64,000 nucleotides of DNA from Rhodococcus triatomae (GTDB taxonomy: Bacteria; Actinomycetota; Actinomycetes; Mycobacteriales; Mycobacteriaceae). The notes under the pieces are model-generated. The model saw only the letters and a list, made by a program, of their open reading frames with translations, ran no database searches and was not told where the DNA came from. The position numbers and the translations under genes are program-made. Within the stretch, counting starts at the first letter, position 1. Each line of letters starts with the position of its first letter. Shown here piece after piece: positions 18,630 through 27,023 of the stretch. The stretch spans positions 620,001 to 684,000 of the forward strand of contig NZ_CP048814.1 in NCBI RefSeq assembly GCF_014217785.1, read 5' to 3'.

Positions 18630-19607
18630 TCAGGCGAGCGCCGTCTCGAGATCGTCCAGGATGCGGTTGGCGCCTGCGAGTCCGATGCCGGTGATCCAGA
18701 TCCGGTAGTCGACCTGGCGGATACCCCCGCTCTCGGCCGCACCGAACTGCGAGACCAGTTCGGGCGGCAGACCGAGATCGCCCTCGGGCAGGTTGTTGGC
18801 GATGAACAGTAGGTCCGAGTCGACCAGACCGACATGCTCGAGTGACAGTTCGGCCATGTCGTTCTTGGCATCCCACTCGTGCCCGGTGACCAGCAGACCG
18901 GCCTCGGTGAGCACGGATCCGCCGAACGTGCGCGGGCCGTGCAGCCGAACTCCCGGGTCGACGACCCGCAGGATGTGCGCGGTACGGGGATTCGCCGCGA
19001 AACGTTCCTTCAGCGCCGCGGTCCGCTCGTGGTAGCGAGTGAGTGCTTCGTCCGCCGTCTCGGTGCGTCCCAGGGCGTCGGCGTAGAGGTGGATGCTGCC
19101 CTGCCAGTCGACGGCCGGCGATGCGGCGAACACGGTGGGTGCGATGTTCGACAGGGACTCGTAGATCTCGCCGTGCCGCTGATCGTTGGACAGGATCAAG
19201 TCGGGCTGCAGGCGCGCAATCGATTCGAGGTTCGGCTCCGCGATCTTGCCGACGGACTCGGTGCCGTCGAGCCCGCTGCCGAGGTACTCGGGCAACGAGG
19301 AGGCGGACCCGGCCTCCGCCGCACCCACAGGTGTGACGCCGAGACTGACGACGGTGTCGATCGGGAGGCTGTCGAGGACGACCACTCGTTCCGCGCGGAA
19401 CGGCACATCGGTGACACCACGAGCATGTTCCACCGCCCGCGTCCCCGACGTGTCGCCGGTGGCCGCGTCGGATCCGCTGCATGCGGCGGCCAATGCCGCC
19501 AGCGCCGCGACGCCGAGACCTGCACCGAACTGCCGCCGGGTGAGGTCGTCCACGATCTGATTCCATCGCACGTCGTCGACCGTCTTCGCCGCATACGCCA
19601 CTGTCAT
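18630..19607 (-). CDS. iron-siderophore ABC transporter substrate-binding lipoprotein
   Basis: 325 residues. A twin-arginine signal (LTRRQFGAGLG, Arg24-Arg25) ends in a lipobox AAAC (Cys43), so a folded, lipid-anchored extracytoplasmic protein is expected. The body is a FecB/FepB-type periplasmic binding fold (RVVVLDSLPIDTVVSLGVTP, ESIARLQPDLILSNDQRH). Start set at ATG 19607 because GAGGAG sits correctly before it; an ATG at 19625 has no such site. An IdeR/DtxR-type iron box lies immediately upstream, so iron-repressed expression is likely. No permease or ATPase gene is adjacent; it must use components encoded elsewhere. Confidence 0.9.
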   Translation of the reverse strand: MTVAYAAKTVDDVRWNQIVDDLTRRQFGAGLGVAALAALAAACSGSDAATGDTSGTRAVEHARGVTDVPFRAERVVVLDSLPIDTVVSLGVTPVGAAEAGSASSLPEYLGSGLDGTESVGKIAEPNLESIARLQPDLILSNDQRHGEIYESLSNIAPTVFAASPAVDWQGSIHLYADALGRTETADEALTRYHERTAALKERFAANPRTAHILRVVDPGVRLHGPRTFGGSVLTEAGLLVTGHEWDAKNDMAELSLEHVGLVDSDLLFIANNLPEGDLGLPPELVSQFGAAESGGIRQVDYRIWITGIGLAGANRILDDLETALA

Positions 19608-19624
19608 CGAACAGACTCCTCGCA

Positions 19625-19643
19625 TCAGGGTTGGCTTACCTTA
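19625..19643 (-). promoter_or_regulatory. IdeR/DtxR-type iron box
   Basis: Minus strand reads TAAGGTAAGCCAACCCTGA, matching 13 of 19 positions of the palindromic consensus TTAGGTTAGGCTAACCTAA. It lies 18-36 bp upstream of the start of the siderophore-binding lipoprotein, where an iron-loaded repressor would block transcription. Confidence 0.7.
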
Positions 19644-19709
19644 ACGTGTCGCCGGAGTGACGTGCAGTGCCCCTCTCCCCGCTGCGCTCAGTGGCCGGGG
19701 AACCCTCTG

Positions 19710-20108
19710 CTACCAGTCGGTGCTCAAGATCGATGGCGGGTCGTCGAAATAGTCGTCGTCATCACTGCTGTCGACCGCTCGATCGCGACTCGCCTGTGCC
19801 GCCTTCTCCGCGGCGTAGGCGTCCTCGATCTGCTGCCGCCCCTGCTCGGCCAGCGCCTCGCGCTCCTCGTCGCTCAGAGCAGACAATTCCTCGACGGCGC
19901 CGGTGACGAGCGGACCGACGACCCCGGTGAAAGTCTGGGAGTCGAAGACGTCGCGCAGGTCGGCGCGACCGTCCAGCACCTCGCCGACAAGCTTCTTGAA
20001 AGCCGGGTCGGGGGTGACCGCCGCGAGTGTCCGAAGCGACTTCCGCAGGTGCAAAGCTGCCGCCGGGTCGTCGTCCAACGAGGGGAGCAGTGGGCGTTCG
20101 TCAGCCAT
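19710..20108 (-). CDS. small acidic protein of a T7SS module
   Basis: 132 residues, helical, with a charged C-terminal tail rich in aspartate (SSDDDDYFDDPPSIL). The tail recalls the end of the YbaB-like protein at 39035-39487 (DDDEYFENRSIL), suggesting a related role in the two modules. Starts one base after the stop of the WXG-type gene upstream, so co-translated. No named family recognised. Confidence 0.6.
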   Translation of the reverse strand: MADERPLLPSLDDDPAAALHLRKSLRTLAAVTPDPAFKKLVGEVLDGRADLRDVFDSQTFTGVVGPLVTGAVEELSALSDEEREALAEQGRQQIEDAYAAEKAAQASRDRAVDSSDDDDYFDDPPSILSTDW

Positions 20109-20109
20109 C

Positions 20110-20856
20110 TCAGACCTCGCCGTGATCGTACGCGGCGTCCGGCAGGTTGGGGAGCTTCACATCTTTGACGGTGGCCATATAGCCGGCAATGACACCAACG
20201 GTGGCCTGCGCACCCTGGAAGGCGTAGTTGAGGAGATCGAGAACCTTGTCAATCTTGCTGTAGACGCGATAGCCCATCGCGACAGCAGCCGCCCACGCAC
20301 TGGCCGTCACCGCTGCGCCCACCCCCGTCGCTGCCAGTGCGGTCGACGCTTTCGCCGCGGCGAGGGTGATGAGGAACTCGATCATGCTGTCGGTAGCAAT
20401 CGCGAGGCCGCCCTTGATGGCTTGGGATGCCTCGTACATGCCGATCGCTGTCTGTTCGATCTGCTTGCCCAGTGAATTGATCGCCGACTTCTGAGACTCG
20501 ATCGCTTGCGCCAGCCCATCGAAGTACTGGGAGGCCGAGTTCGCGGCGTCCCCCTGCCAAGTCTTCGTTGCCACTTCCATAGCAGAAGACAGTTCACCGG
20601 ACAGGAGCCCGTTGAACTTGCTGAGATGTGCCACGGCGAGGCCGGCCTCCTGGACAGACATCCAGTCGCCGGCAACGAAATCAGCAATCCAGTCAATCGG
20701 ATTCGGCGCATTGATGAAACCCAACGCTGCATTGACTGGAGCTGTCAGCCAATACGTCGGGCTGAGGTAGGAGCCGCTCAGCGCGTTCTCCAGGATATCG
20801 GGAACTGGATCCGTCGCAGTTGGAGCGACGAGAGCACTGTACGGATTACTCAACAT
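20110..20856 (-). CDS. WXG100-like putative T7SS substrate with hydrophobic C-terminus
   Basis: 248 residues, no signal peptide. An N-terminal about 90-residue segment with aromatic and proline residues precedes a WXG hairpin (TKTWQGDAANSASQYFDGLA). A hydrophobic Ala/Gly-rich tail follows (EFLITLAAAKASTALAATGV, then AAAVAMGYRVYSKIDKVLDL). It shares this overall order with the protein at 37930-38691 but little exact sequence. Second gene of a three-gene minus-strand operon (EspC-like, this, acidic protein). Probable ESX-exported protein; activity unknown. Confidence 0.65.
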   Translation of the reverse strand: MLSNPYSALVAPTATDPVPDILENALSGSYLSPTYWLTAPVNAALGFINAPNPIDWIADFVAGDWMSVQEAGLAVAHLSKFNGLLSGELSSAMEVATKTWQGDAANSASQYFDGLAQAIESQKSAINSLGKQIEQTAIGMYEASQAIKGGLAIATDSMIEFLITLAAAKASTALAATGVGAAVTASAWAAAVAMGYRVYSKIDKVLDLLNYAFQGAQATVGVIAGYMATVKDVKLPNLPDAAYDHGEV

Positions 20857-20872
20857 TCAGCGCTCCTGGAAG

Positions 20873-21172
20873 TCAGCCTGGCTGAATCTGGGCCAGGTTC
20901 GACGTGGTGACACGGTCAGTAGTGCGATAGTGGTCGGCAACCTTGGCCATTTCCTTGCCAGATTCTTCAATGAGCCGCTTTATCTCGTTCGTGTTGTCGA
21001 CAAGCTGCGTCCGCGTGTCGGCAACCGCGGGTGCAACTGTGGCGAATATCCGTGCGTCACCCATGCCGATCGATAGGTGTTCCTCCAGATACCTCACTGC
21101 CTCAGCGGCTTGCCCTGCCAGATCATCCAACCTGGCTGCAAACACGTCGAGCTCAGCTGCATCGACATCCAT
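20873..21172 (-). CDS. EspC-like T7SS-associated protein
   Basis: 99 residues from ATG 21172, placed after AAGGGGGCGCTG; a longer in-frame reading up to 21313 has no ribosome site and low-quality composition. Acidic helical protein of the EspC/DUF2580 type (VFAARLDDLAGQAAEAVRYL at about 9-28, and KVADHYRTTDRVT near the end). First gene of the operon with the WXG-type protein at 20110-20856, and the likely secretion partner of it (inference from family). Confidence 0.65.
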   Translation of the reverse strand: MDVDAAELDVFAARLDDLAGQAAEAVRYLEEHLSIGMGDARIFATVAPAVADTRTQLVDNTNEIKRLIEESGKEMAKVADHYRTTDRVTTSNLAQIQPG

Positions 21173-21276
21173 CAGCGCCCCCTTCTCAGTCCGACCCCAC
21201 CCCGGGTCGCACATCGGCTGCGAGAGTACCAGGGGCGAACTTGCGAAACTGAACCGCCGGCGATTGACTGAGTGGC

Positions 21277-21924
21277 GTGCACCAGCAGACGGACGACCGA
21301 GTGGCCTTTCCACTGCGCGAGGGAACGGAAGAAGAACTCGGCCGCTGGATCTCGCACCGGCACGTACCTAGACTCATGAGGTTCGAGGTTGTCCCACTAC
21401 CAGAACTGTGCCCGGCTCACGGCGCCCCTTCGGTCTGGTCCAAGCAGTTGCGAATCTGGGCGGACCCCGAGACCGACTACCATCGAAAATCTCGCCTACG
21501 CAGAATCCTGCATGACTTGGGGCCTGGGCCGCGTCGCCTGAACCGCGGCATCGAGCGAGCAAAGACCGCACCGTCTGTTGCCGTCACTGCTCACGGCTGC
21601 CGCGAGTGCACGCGGTGGGTCTGGCGCCGACGGGCGCAGACCGCGCTGCTGGCGATTGTCGCTATCTGCCTACTGACCGCCGTTCCACGCGCGTTGGTTC
21701 TGGCGTCTCAGCACGGCTTGGCGCAACTGTCCCTGATTGCCGGAATCATCGTCCTTCTCTTCGCTGCGAAGTCGTGGAATTGGCTCGTTGAGTTCTCGCG
21801 GGCCTCGGTCAGCGACAACGGCACCCGACTGATCATCAGTCGCGCACACCCGGACTATGTGAGGGCTTCATTGGTTGCGGGCGCGCACCTTGCCCCTGCC
21901 GCATCCAGGGATTCGCAATCCTGA
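21277..21924 (+). CDS. two-helix membrane protein, divergent from the T7SS module
   Basis: 215 residues from GTG 21277; an internal ATG at 21376 is an alternative start. About 110 polar residues, with Cys-bearing and Arg-rich patches, precede two membrane helices (TALLAIVAICLLTAVPRALV and LSLIAGIIVLLFAAKSWNWL). A short conserved tail follows (EFSRASVSDNGTRLIISRA). Not a family I recognise. A truncated copy of its second half lies directly downstream. Position next to the EspC/WXG genes makes a membrane partner or immunity role possible but unproven. Confidence 0.6.
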   Translation: MHQQTDDRVAFPLREGTEEELGRWISHRHVPRLMRFEVVPLPELCPAHGAPSVWSKQLRIWADPETDYHRKSRLRRILHDLGPGPRRLNRGIERAKTAPSVAVTAHGCRECTRWVWRRRAQTALLAIVAICLLTAVPRALVLASQHGLAQLSLIAGIIVLLFAAKSWNWLVEFSRASVSDNGTRLIISRAHPDYVRASLVAGAHLAPAASRDSQS

Positions 21925-22229
21925 CGAGGCGAGGACGAATCCAGACATCGATTGCGGCGGAACAGAACACAAGCTTTTTTCTCGCCGTGCCACGTGCGAG
22001 GGTCCTGGCGTCGATCCCACAGTTCGTCTTCTTCTCACTGCTTGCGAGCCTGGGCGCCGTCGCTCTGGCTGCCAAGTCCTGGCACTGGGTCGTCGACTTC
22101 TCCCGGGCTTCCGTCAGCGACGACGGCAGCCACCTGGTCATCAGGGACGCACACCCCGACTACGTGAACGCCGCCCTGGCGATGGGCGCGGAGCGCCTCG
22201 CGCCAGGTTCCAGCGAGCGCACGCCTTAG
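21920..22229 (+). pseudogene. truncated tandem copy of the upstream membrane protein gene
   Basis: From about 21933 the reading frame repeats the second half of the 21277-21924 gene. VPRARVLAS matches VPRALVLAS, AAKSWHWVVDFSRASVSDDG matches AAKSWNWLVEFSRASVSDNG, and AHPDYVNAALAMGA matches AHPDYVRASLVAGA. The cytoplasmic N-terminal part is missing and the first membrane helix is partly degraded. A GTG at 21987 could still give an 80-residue peptide. Its end overlaps the convergent hydrolase gene by 4 bp. Confidence 0.75.
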
Positions 22230-23086
22230 CCCGGTATCTGCCGCGCCAGCTCGTTGCGCTCGAATCCCGAGAACTGCCGGGTATCCGAGCAGTAGCCGCA
22301 GTTCTCGCCGAAGAACTCGGTGGCGGCGTTCGGGTCGTCGAGCAGCCAGTACCGCAACCATGCCGTGCTCGGTCCGCGGTTGGCACCTCCGGTGATGGCT
22401 GTCCCGAAGTGGATGGCCCCCCGAAGTTCCAGGTACTCGGCAGGTACGTGATCGGCGTCCTCATACAACGCACGTACCAGTGCCGGCCGGACGATGAGGT
22501 CGAACTGCCCGGCAAGGTAGAGGACGGGCACGTCGATGAGATCGACGTCGTTGAGCGGGCCGGGCTGAATGGCGACAACGGTATCGACGCGTTTGTCGAT
22601 CGCCGCGTTGATCGCGCCCGAGCCGCCCTGTGAGTGCCCCGCCGCACCGATCCGGTCCAGGTCCACATTCCCGAAGAACACACTGTTCGGGTCCGCCGCC
22701 TCGCGTTCCATGAGGTCGATCCCGGAACGCATGGTGATCGCGAAGTTCACGTTCGGGCTGTTCGCCGCGACGACCACGAACCCGTGGCTGGCGTAGTGAC
22801 GCAGCAGGGACGCATAGGCACCGGGGAGTGCTCCGGTGCCGTTGCCCCAGAGGACTATCGGATGCTTCTCGCCGCGCTGACCGAGGTCACGCGGGTAGTA
22901 CAGGGTGTGCACCAGCCCGATCGAAACCTCCGGCGTGTACGGCCCGATCTCGGCCCATCGGTGTCCCACGCTCGGGACGGCCGCCGGTTCCGCGGCAGCC
23001 GTCCCGACCCACCCGGTTGCCCCGAGTGTCATGCACAGGGCCACGGCTACGAAGGTTCTTCGGAGCAGCGCGAGGGGTTTCCGCAT
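22226..23086 (-). CDS. secreted alpha/beta hydrolase (dienelactone/PET-hydrolase-like fold)
   Basis: 286 residues with an N-terminal signal peptide (about 1-32, ending TAAAEP). Alpha/beta-hydrolase fold with nucleophile elbow GHSQGGSGA, acid residue in GQFDLIVRPA and histidine in GAIHFGTA. It ends with a cysteine pair motif CGYC. An esterase/lipase acting outside the cell membrane is expected; substrate unknown. It lies downstream of an MFS transporter and a second secreted (SGNH) hydrolase on the same strand, which suggests joint use of an external ester (inference). Confidence 0.82.
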   Translation of the reverse strand: MRKPLALLRRTFVAVALCMTLGATGWVGTAAAEPAAVPSVGHRWAEIGPYTPEVSIGLVHTLYYPRDLGQRGEKHPIVLWGNGTGALPGAYASLLRHYASHGFVVVAANSPNVNFAITMRSGIDLMEREAADPNSVFFGNVDLDRIGAAGHSQGGSGAINAAIDKRVDTVVAIQPGPLNDVDLIDVPVLYLAGQFDLIVRPALVRALYEDADHVPAEYLELRGAIHFGTAITGGANRGPSTAWLRYWLLDDPNAATEFFGENCGYCSDTRQFSGFERNELARQIPG

Positions 23087-23114
23087 GGGAGTGCACCTTT
23101 CGGGATCTGGCCGG

Positions 23115-24464
23115 TCAGTCGGTGAGGCTCGCCCGCATGCGCGCGGAGTCCGCCCCCACGGTTCGGGTGGCGAGGTAGATGAACACCGCGGTGAGCGCTA
23201 GCGTCAACGGCACCAGGTACAGCGCCGAGTTGAGCCCCTCCCCCGCGAACGCGGTCACTTCCTGCACGCCTGCGTCGGCTGCGGCGCGTTCGGCGAACCA
23301 GTCGGAGATTCCGCCGACCACCACCGGGCCGGCGAACCCACCCAGCAGATACATCGCGGCGAAGAACAGTGCGGTCGCGGTGGCCCGCAGCCGTGGGACG
23401 ACGATGTCGTGGATCGCCGGGTACACGCTGATGTAGAAGCCGTAGGCGAGCAGCCATCCGAGCGCGAACAGCAGGGTGAACAGGAAGACGCTGCCCCCGT
23501 TCTGCATCAGCGCGAGCGCGGTGAGCGGCGCCGCGACAGCACTGGTGACCACGCCGATCATCAGCCGGGCGCGGGGCGAGGTGGCCGATGCGCGGTCCGC
23601 GTAGCGGGCGCCGATCAGCAGGCCGAGCAGTCCGGTGAGCCCGACGATCACTCCGGTGACGACCGCCGCGGACGTCAGCTTCAGCTCGTACTGTCGCATC
23701 AGCAGCGGCACGGTGAACGAATTGACGGCATAGGCAGCGAAATTGAAGGTCAAGCCCGCAAGGATCAGCCAGCGCAGGGTAGGGATCGTGAGTAGCTTCC
23801 GGATCGGCTGCGTGACGGGCTCCGATGCGGTGGCCGACACCTCTTCGGCCCCACCGCGTTCGGGATCGCGCATCCGGAACATGACGAGCGCGAGGAGCAC
23901 TCCGGGAACAGCGGCAACGAAGAACGGTGCGCGCCAGGAATCGAACGACTCGGCGATCTTACCGACGGTGAAGTACGCGAGCATCAGCCCCATCGGGAGC
24001 CCGAGCATGAAGATTCCGAGGGCGCGGGAACGCCGGTCGGCCGGGTAGAGGTCACCGATCATCGAGTTGGCGGCCGGGGTGAAACTGGCCTCACCCACGC
24101 CGACACCGAGCCGGGCGAGGATGAACAACAGATAGTTGCCGGCGGCACCGGTGGCAGCGGTCAATCCGCTCCACACCAGCAGCCCGGCGCCGATGATCTT
24201 CGGGCGATGCGCGCGGTCGGCGAGGCGGCCGAGCGGCAGTCCCGCGATCGCGTAGACGACGGTGAACGCCGACGTGATCAGCCCGAGTTGCAGGTCGCTG
24301 AGCCCGAATTCGATCTTGATGGGTTCGGCGACGACGGCCGGAATGGCACGGTCGAAGAAGTTGAGCAGGTTGGCGAGGAACAGCGCGATCAGCGCCCCGC
24401 CGAGGATGGTGGTGCGGCCGGTACCCGAGGCAGGGGTGGTCGGCGCGGTCTGGTGCAGTGACAT
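23115..24464 (-). CDS. MFS transporter (spinster-like)
   Basis: 449 residues, about 12 membrane helices. Typical MFS loop motif between helices 2 and 3 (GLPLGRLADRAHRPK), followed by ARLGVGVGEASFTPAANSMI, which is characteristic of the spinster-like subgroup. ATG 24464 is preceded by GAGGACCCTCC. A conserved central Arg/Asp-rich loop separates the halves. Substrate unknown; clustered between two secreted hydrolases, so it may take up a hydrolysis product. Confidence 0.88.
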   Translation of the reverse strand: MSLHQTAPTTPASGTGRTTILGGALIALFLANLLNFFDRAIPAVVAEPIKIEFGLSDLQLGLITSAFTVVYAIAGLPLGRLADRAHRPKIIGAGLLVWSGLTAATGAAGNYLLFILARLGVGVGEASFTPAANSMIGDLYPADRRSRALGIFMLGLPMGLMLAYFTVGKIAESFDSWRAPFFVAAVPGVLLALVMFRMRDPERGGAEEVSATASEPVTQPIRKLLTIPTLRWLILAGLTFNFAAYAVNSFTVPLLMRQYELKLTSAAVVTGVIVGLTGLLGLLIGARYADRASATSPRARLMIGVVTSAVAAPLTALALMQNGGSVFLFTLLFALGWLLAYGFYISVYPAIHDIVVPRLRATATALFFAAMYLLGGFAGPVVVGGISDWFAERAAADAGVQEVTAFAGEGLNSALYLVPLTLALTAVFIYLATRTVGADSARMRASLTD

Positions 24465-24505
24465 GGAGGGTCCTCGTTGACGACAGTGAACGGGTGGGGT
24501 GGTGG

Positions 24506-25369
24506 TCAGCGGAGCCGGTCGGCGACGTGGGCACCGATCGCCTGCATTCCCAGCGCCGTGGGATGCAGCGGTGCCGCGGATTCGGTCGGCACGGCGCCGG
24601 CGTAGTGCGCCTGTCCGGGGTCGGCACAGATGTCGTGCCCCGCGGTGACCGGACGGATGTCGACGAATGTCATTGCCCGCGCGCGTGTCTGCTCGGCCAT
24701 CGCGTCGTTGACCGCGTCCATGACGCCCTGGAGGTAGTCGGCGTCGCGTGGCCACATCGGTTGACGGTCGGGGCATCCACCCGGCCGGGTGTACGTCCCG
24801 TAGCCGATGACGACGATCTCGGCGTTCGGCGCGTGAGCGCGCACCTCGTCGAGCGCCGCGCCCCACTGCGGAGCGGCGTCGTCGACGAGCGCCTGCTGCC
24901 GGTCGACGCCGTCGACGGTGGACGCGTCGGCGCACGACGTCCCGTTCGGTTCCGGGAGCGGGTTGAGGCAGCCGAGCGCGGTCGCGAACAGGTTGATGTC
25001 GTTGGCACCGATGGTGAGGGTGACGAGGTCCGTCTCCTCGCTCAGTGCGTGGATCTGCGGCGGAACGGGGCCGGAGACGGTGGCTTGCGGGCTGCTCGTG
25101 ACGTGAGCGCTGCGCGCGGACGAGCACGTGACGTCGGTGAGCTGCGCGCCCAGGGACGCGGCGAGCACGGACGGATAGTTCAGATGCGAGCGCAGACAGC
25201 CGGGGCTCGTGAGGTCCTGGTCCGGGATCAGCGGCCCCGCGGCTGCCGAGTCGCCGAGCGCAACGTACTCGAGCGGCTCCGTCGGCCCCGCCGCGGCGGG
25301 GCCTGCTGCGGCGGCCAGGAGACACGCCGCGGCGGTGACGGTGTAGGCGGTTCGGCGCACGGATGGCAC
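24506..25369 (-). CDS. secreted SGNH/GDSL hydrolase
   Basis: 287 residues with a signal peptide (cleavage near PAAAGP, about residue 28). SGNH blocks are all present: block I ALGDSAAAG (Ser nucleophile), block III TIGANDINL, and block V PLHPTALG (catalytic Asp replaced in spacing by His of the LHPT motif). Similar to Streptomyces-type extracellular lipases/esterases with several cysteines (CLRSH, TCSSARSAH, CADPG) that could form disulfides. GTG start with AGAGGAG about 11 bases upstream. Divergent from the PucR-type regulator. Confidence 0.85.
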   Translation of the reverse strand: MPSVRRTAYTVTAAACLLAAAAGPAAAGPTEPLEYVALGDSAAAGPLIPDQDLTSPGCLRSHLNYPSVLAASLGAQLTDVTCSSARSAHVTSSPQATVSGPVPPQIHALSEETDLVTLTIGANDINLFATALGCLNPLPEPNGTSCADASTVDGVDRQQALVDDAAPQWGAALDEVRAHAPNAEIVVIGYGTYTRPGGCPDRQPMWPRDADYLQGVMDAVNDAMAEQTRARAMTFVDIRPVTAGHDICADPGQAHYAGAVPTESAAPLHPTALGMQAIGAHVADRLR

Positions 25370-25499
25370 GGGGCTGGTCTCCTCTGGTCGGCGCCACCGT
25401 ACGATCGGATTTGTCGATTCCGGAGTGGCGTGGATTACATATTCTCTGGAAAGTGACAGGTCGTCCTTGTTCGGGCGGCTCGACTATCGGGAGGAATTT

Positions 25500-26744
25500 G
25501 TGTCTGCAGACAAAACCATCGTGCTCGGTGGCCGGCCGCTGGCGGATCAGCTCGCCCAGCGCACCCACGCGATCGTGGCGGAGACCGTCGACACGGTGTG
25601 GACGCAGGTGCCGTTCTACCGGTCGCTGCCCGAGGAAGCCGTGCGCAGCGATGTCACCGCGATCATCCGACGTAACCTCGAGGTCTTCATCGCGAGCCTG
25701 CGGTCGCTGCGGCCACCGAGCGACGACGAATTGGTACGGGTCCGCGAGTCCGCGGGGCGACGGGCCGAGGAGCTGGTGCCGCTCGCGGAGGTACTGCACG
25801 CGTATCACCTCGGCACCGAGCACTGGTGGGCCGCGATCACCGAGCTCGCCGAGCCGGGGGATGTCGCGGACCTGGGGCGCGCGGGGGCGTTGTTGCAGAC
25901 TCACCTGCAAGCGGCCACGGCTGCGGTGCTGGCCGGCTACGGGTCGGATCGGGCGACGCCAGGCGAGGACGACTCGGCGCGGCGCGCCCTGTTCCTGGCC
26001 CTGACGTCCGGGACGGACGCGACGGGGACGGCGGAGCGTGTGGGGGTCGACCTGCCGCGCCTGTACTGGGTGGCGGCGCTTCACATCGACCCCCATCCGG
26101 ACGAGCAATCCGCCGAGGTCGATGCCGTCGTCGCCGAACGCCGCAAGGTGCGGCGGTTGCAGCGGGAGCTGGACAATGTCGGCCGCGACAACGCACTGAG
26201 CATGGTGACCAGCAGCGGTGGCGGAGTACTGATTCCGATCCTCGAGGCGGAGCCCGGCGTGGACGACTGGCAGAACAGTCCGCAGTACGCGCTACTGCAT
26301 CGGAACCTGCGGGACATGGAACGGACGATCGGCGCCGCCGTGGTGGCAGGAGTGGCGGTGGCGGCGCCTCCGGATGTGCCGGGTGCATACGAGCAGGCGC
26401 GGGCCGTCCTGGATGTCGCCCGCCACTACGGCCGGGCCAGCGGCGCGGTGCGGCTGCGCGACGTCGCGCTCGAATACCAGCTCACCCGGCCGAGCGCCGC
26501 GACGCCGCTGCTCGCAGACCTGCTGTCCCCGTTGAACTCTCACCCCGCCGTCCTCGAGACCCTGGAGTCCTACCTCGACGCCGGCTGCGACCGCGCCGCC
26601 GCGGCAACAGCGCTGCACGTGCACCCGAACACGGTGGTCTATCGACTGCGGAAGGTCGCCACTCTCACCGGCCTGGACGTCGGCTCGGCGCCCGATCTGG
26701 TGCGGCTCGTCGCGGCGTTGGCGGCGCGGCGGGTGCGTGAGTGA
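25500..26744 (+). CDS. PucR/CdaR-type transcriptional regulator
   Basis: 414 residues. N-terminal helical sensory region, central GGDEF-like (PucR) region, and the C-terminal helix-turn-helix of the family (LESYLDAGCDRAAAATALHV, then NTVVYRLRKVATLTGLDV). GTG 25500 follows GGGAGG; a longer frame from 25425 lacks a site. Divergently transcribed from the SGNH hydrolase-MFS-hydrolase gene set across a 130-bp gap, so it most likely controls that set in response to a small molecule. Confidence 0.85.
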   Translation: MSADKTIVLGGRPLADQLAQRTHAIVAETVDTVWTQVPFYRSLPEEAVRSDVTAIIRRNLEVFIASLRSLRPPSDDELVRVRESAGRRAEELVPLAEVLHAYHLGTEHWWAAITELAEPGDVADLGRAGALLQTHLQAATAAVLAGYGSDRATPGEDDSARRALFLALTSGTDATGTAERVGVDLPRLYWVAALHIDPHPDEQSAEVDAVVAERRKVRRLQRELDNVGRDNALSMVTSSGGGVLIPILEAEPGVDDWQNSPQYALLHRNLRDMERTIGAAVVAGVAVAAPPDVPGAYEQARAVLDVARHYGRASGAVRLRDVALEYQLTRPSAATPLLADLLSPLNSHPAVLETLESYLDAGCDRAAAATALHVHPNTVVYRLRKVATLTGLDVGSAPDLVRLVAALAARRVRE

Positions 26745-27023
26745 GTGAGTGGTCCGCACTACGACACTGCGCGGCCTCCAACTCGTCGCGATCTGAAGCC
26801 AACCGTAGGTCGAATTTCGCGCTACCCTCGGGCGGTATCGCCCGCCCTCAAACCGGCGAGCCAGCGCTGATCCGGCGGCCACTTCACGAACCGTCGCCGC
26901 CGACACCTGGGATGGAGAGTGCAAGCGCCGTGCCATTCACTCGCTCCAGAAGCAGCCAACCGAGATGTGAGATCACTCCTGACTGGCGCGCCCAGACAGA
27001 GTTCGTCATACCCGAGCCCTACC
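26745..27023. other. 279-bp leader between the PucR gene and the restriction-modification island
   Basis: No gene recognised. Marks the left edge of the drop in G+C content that continues to about 30.4 kb. It should contain the promoter of the methyltransferase gene. Confidence 0.45.

Noticed and set aside
22569-25456. Open plus-strand frames opposite the hydrolase-MFS-SGNH genes
   Set aside because: Shadow frames; the minus-strand genes have signal peptides, active-site motifs and ribosome sites.
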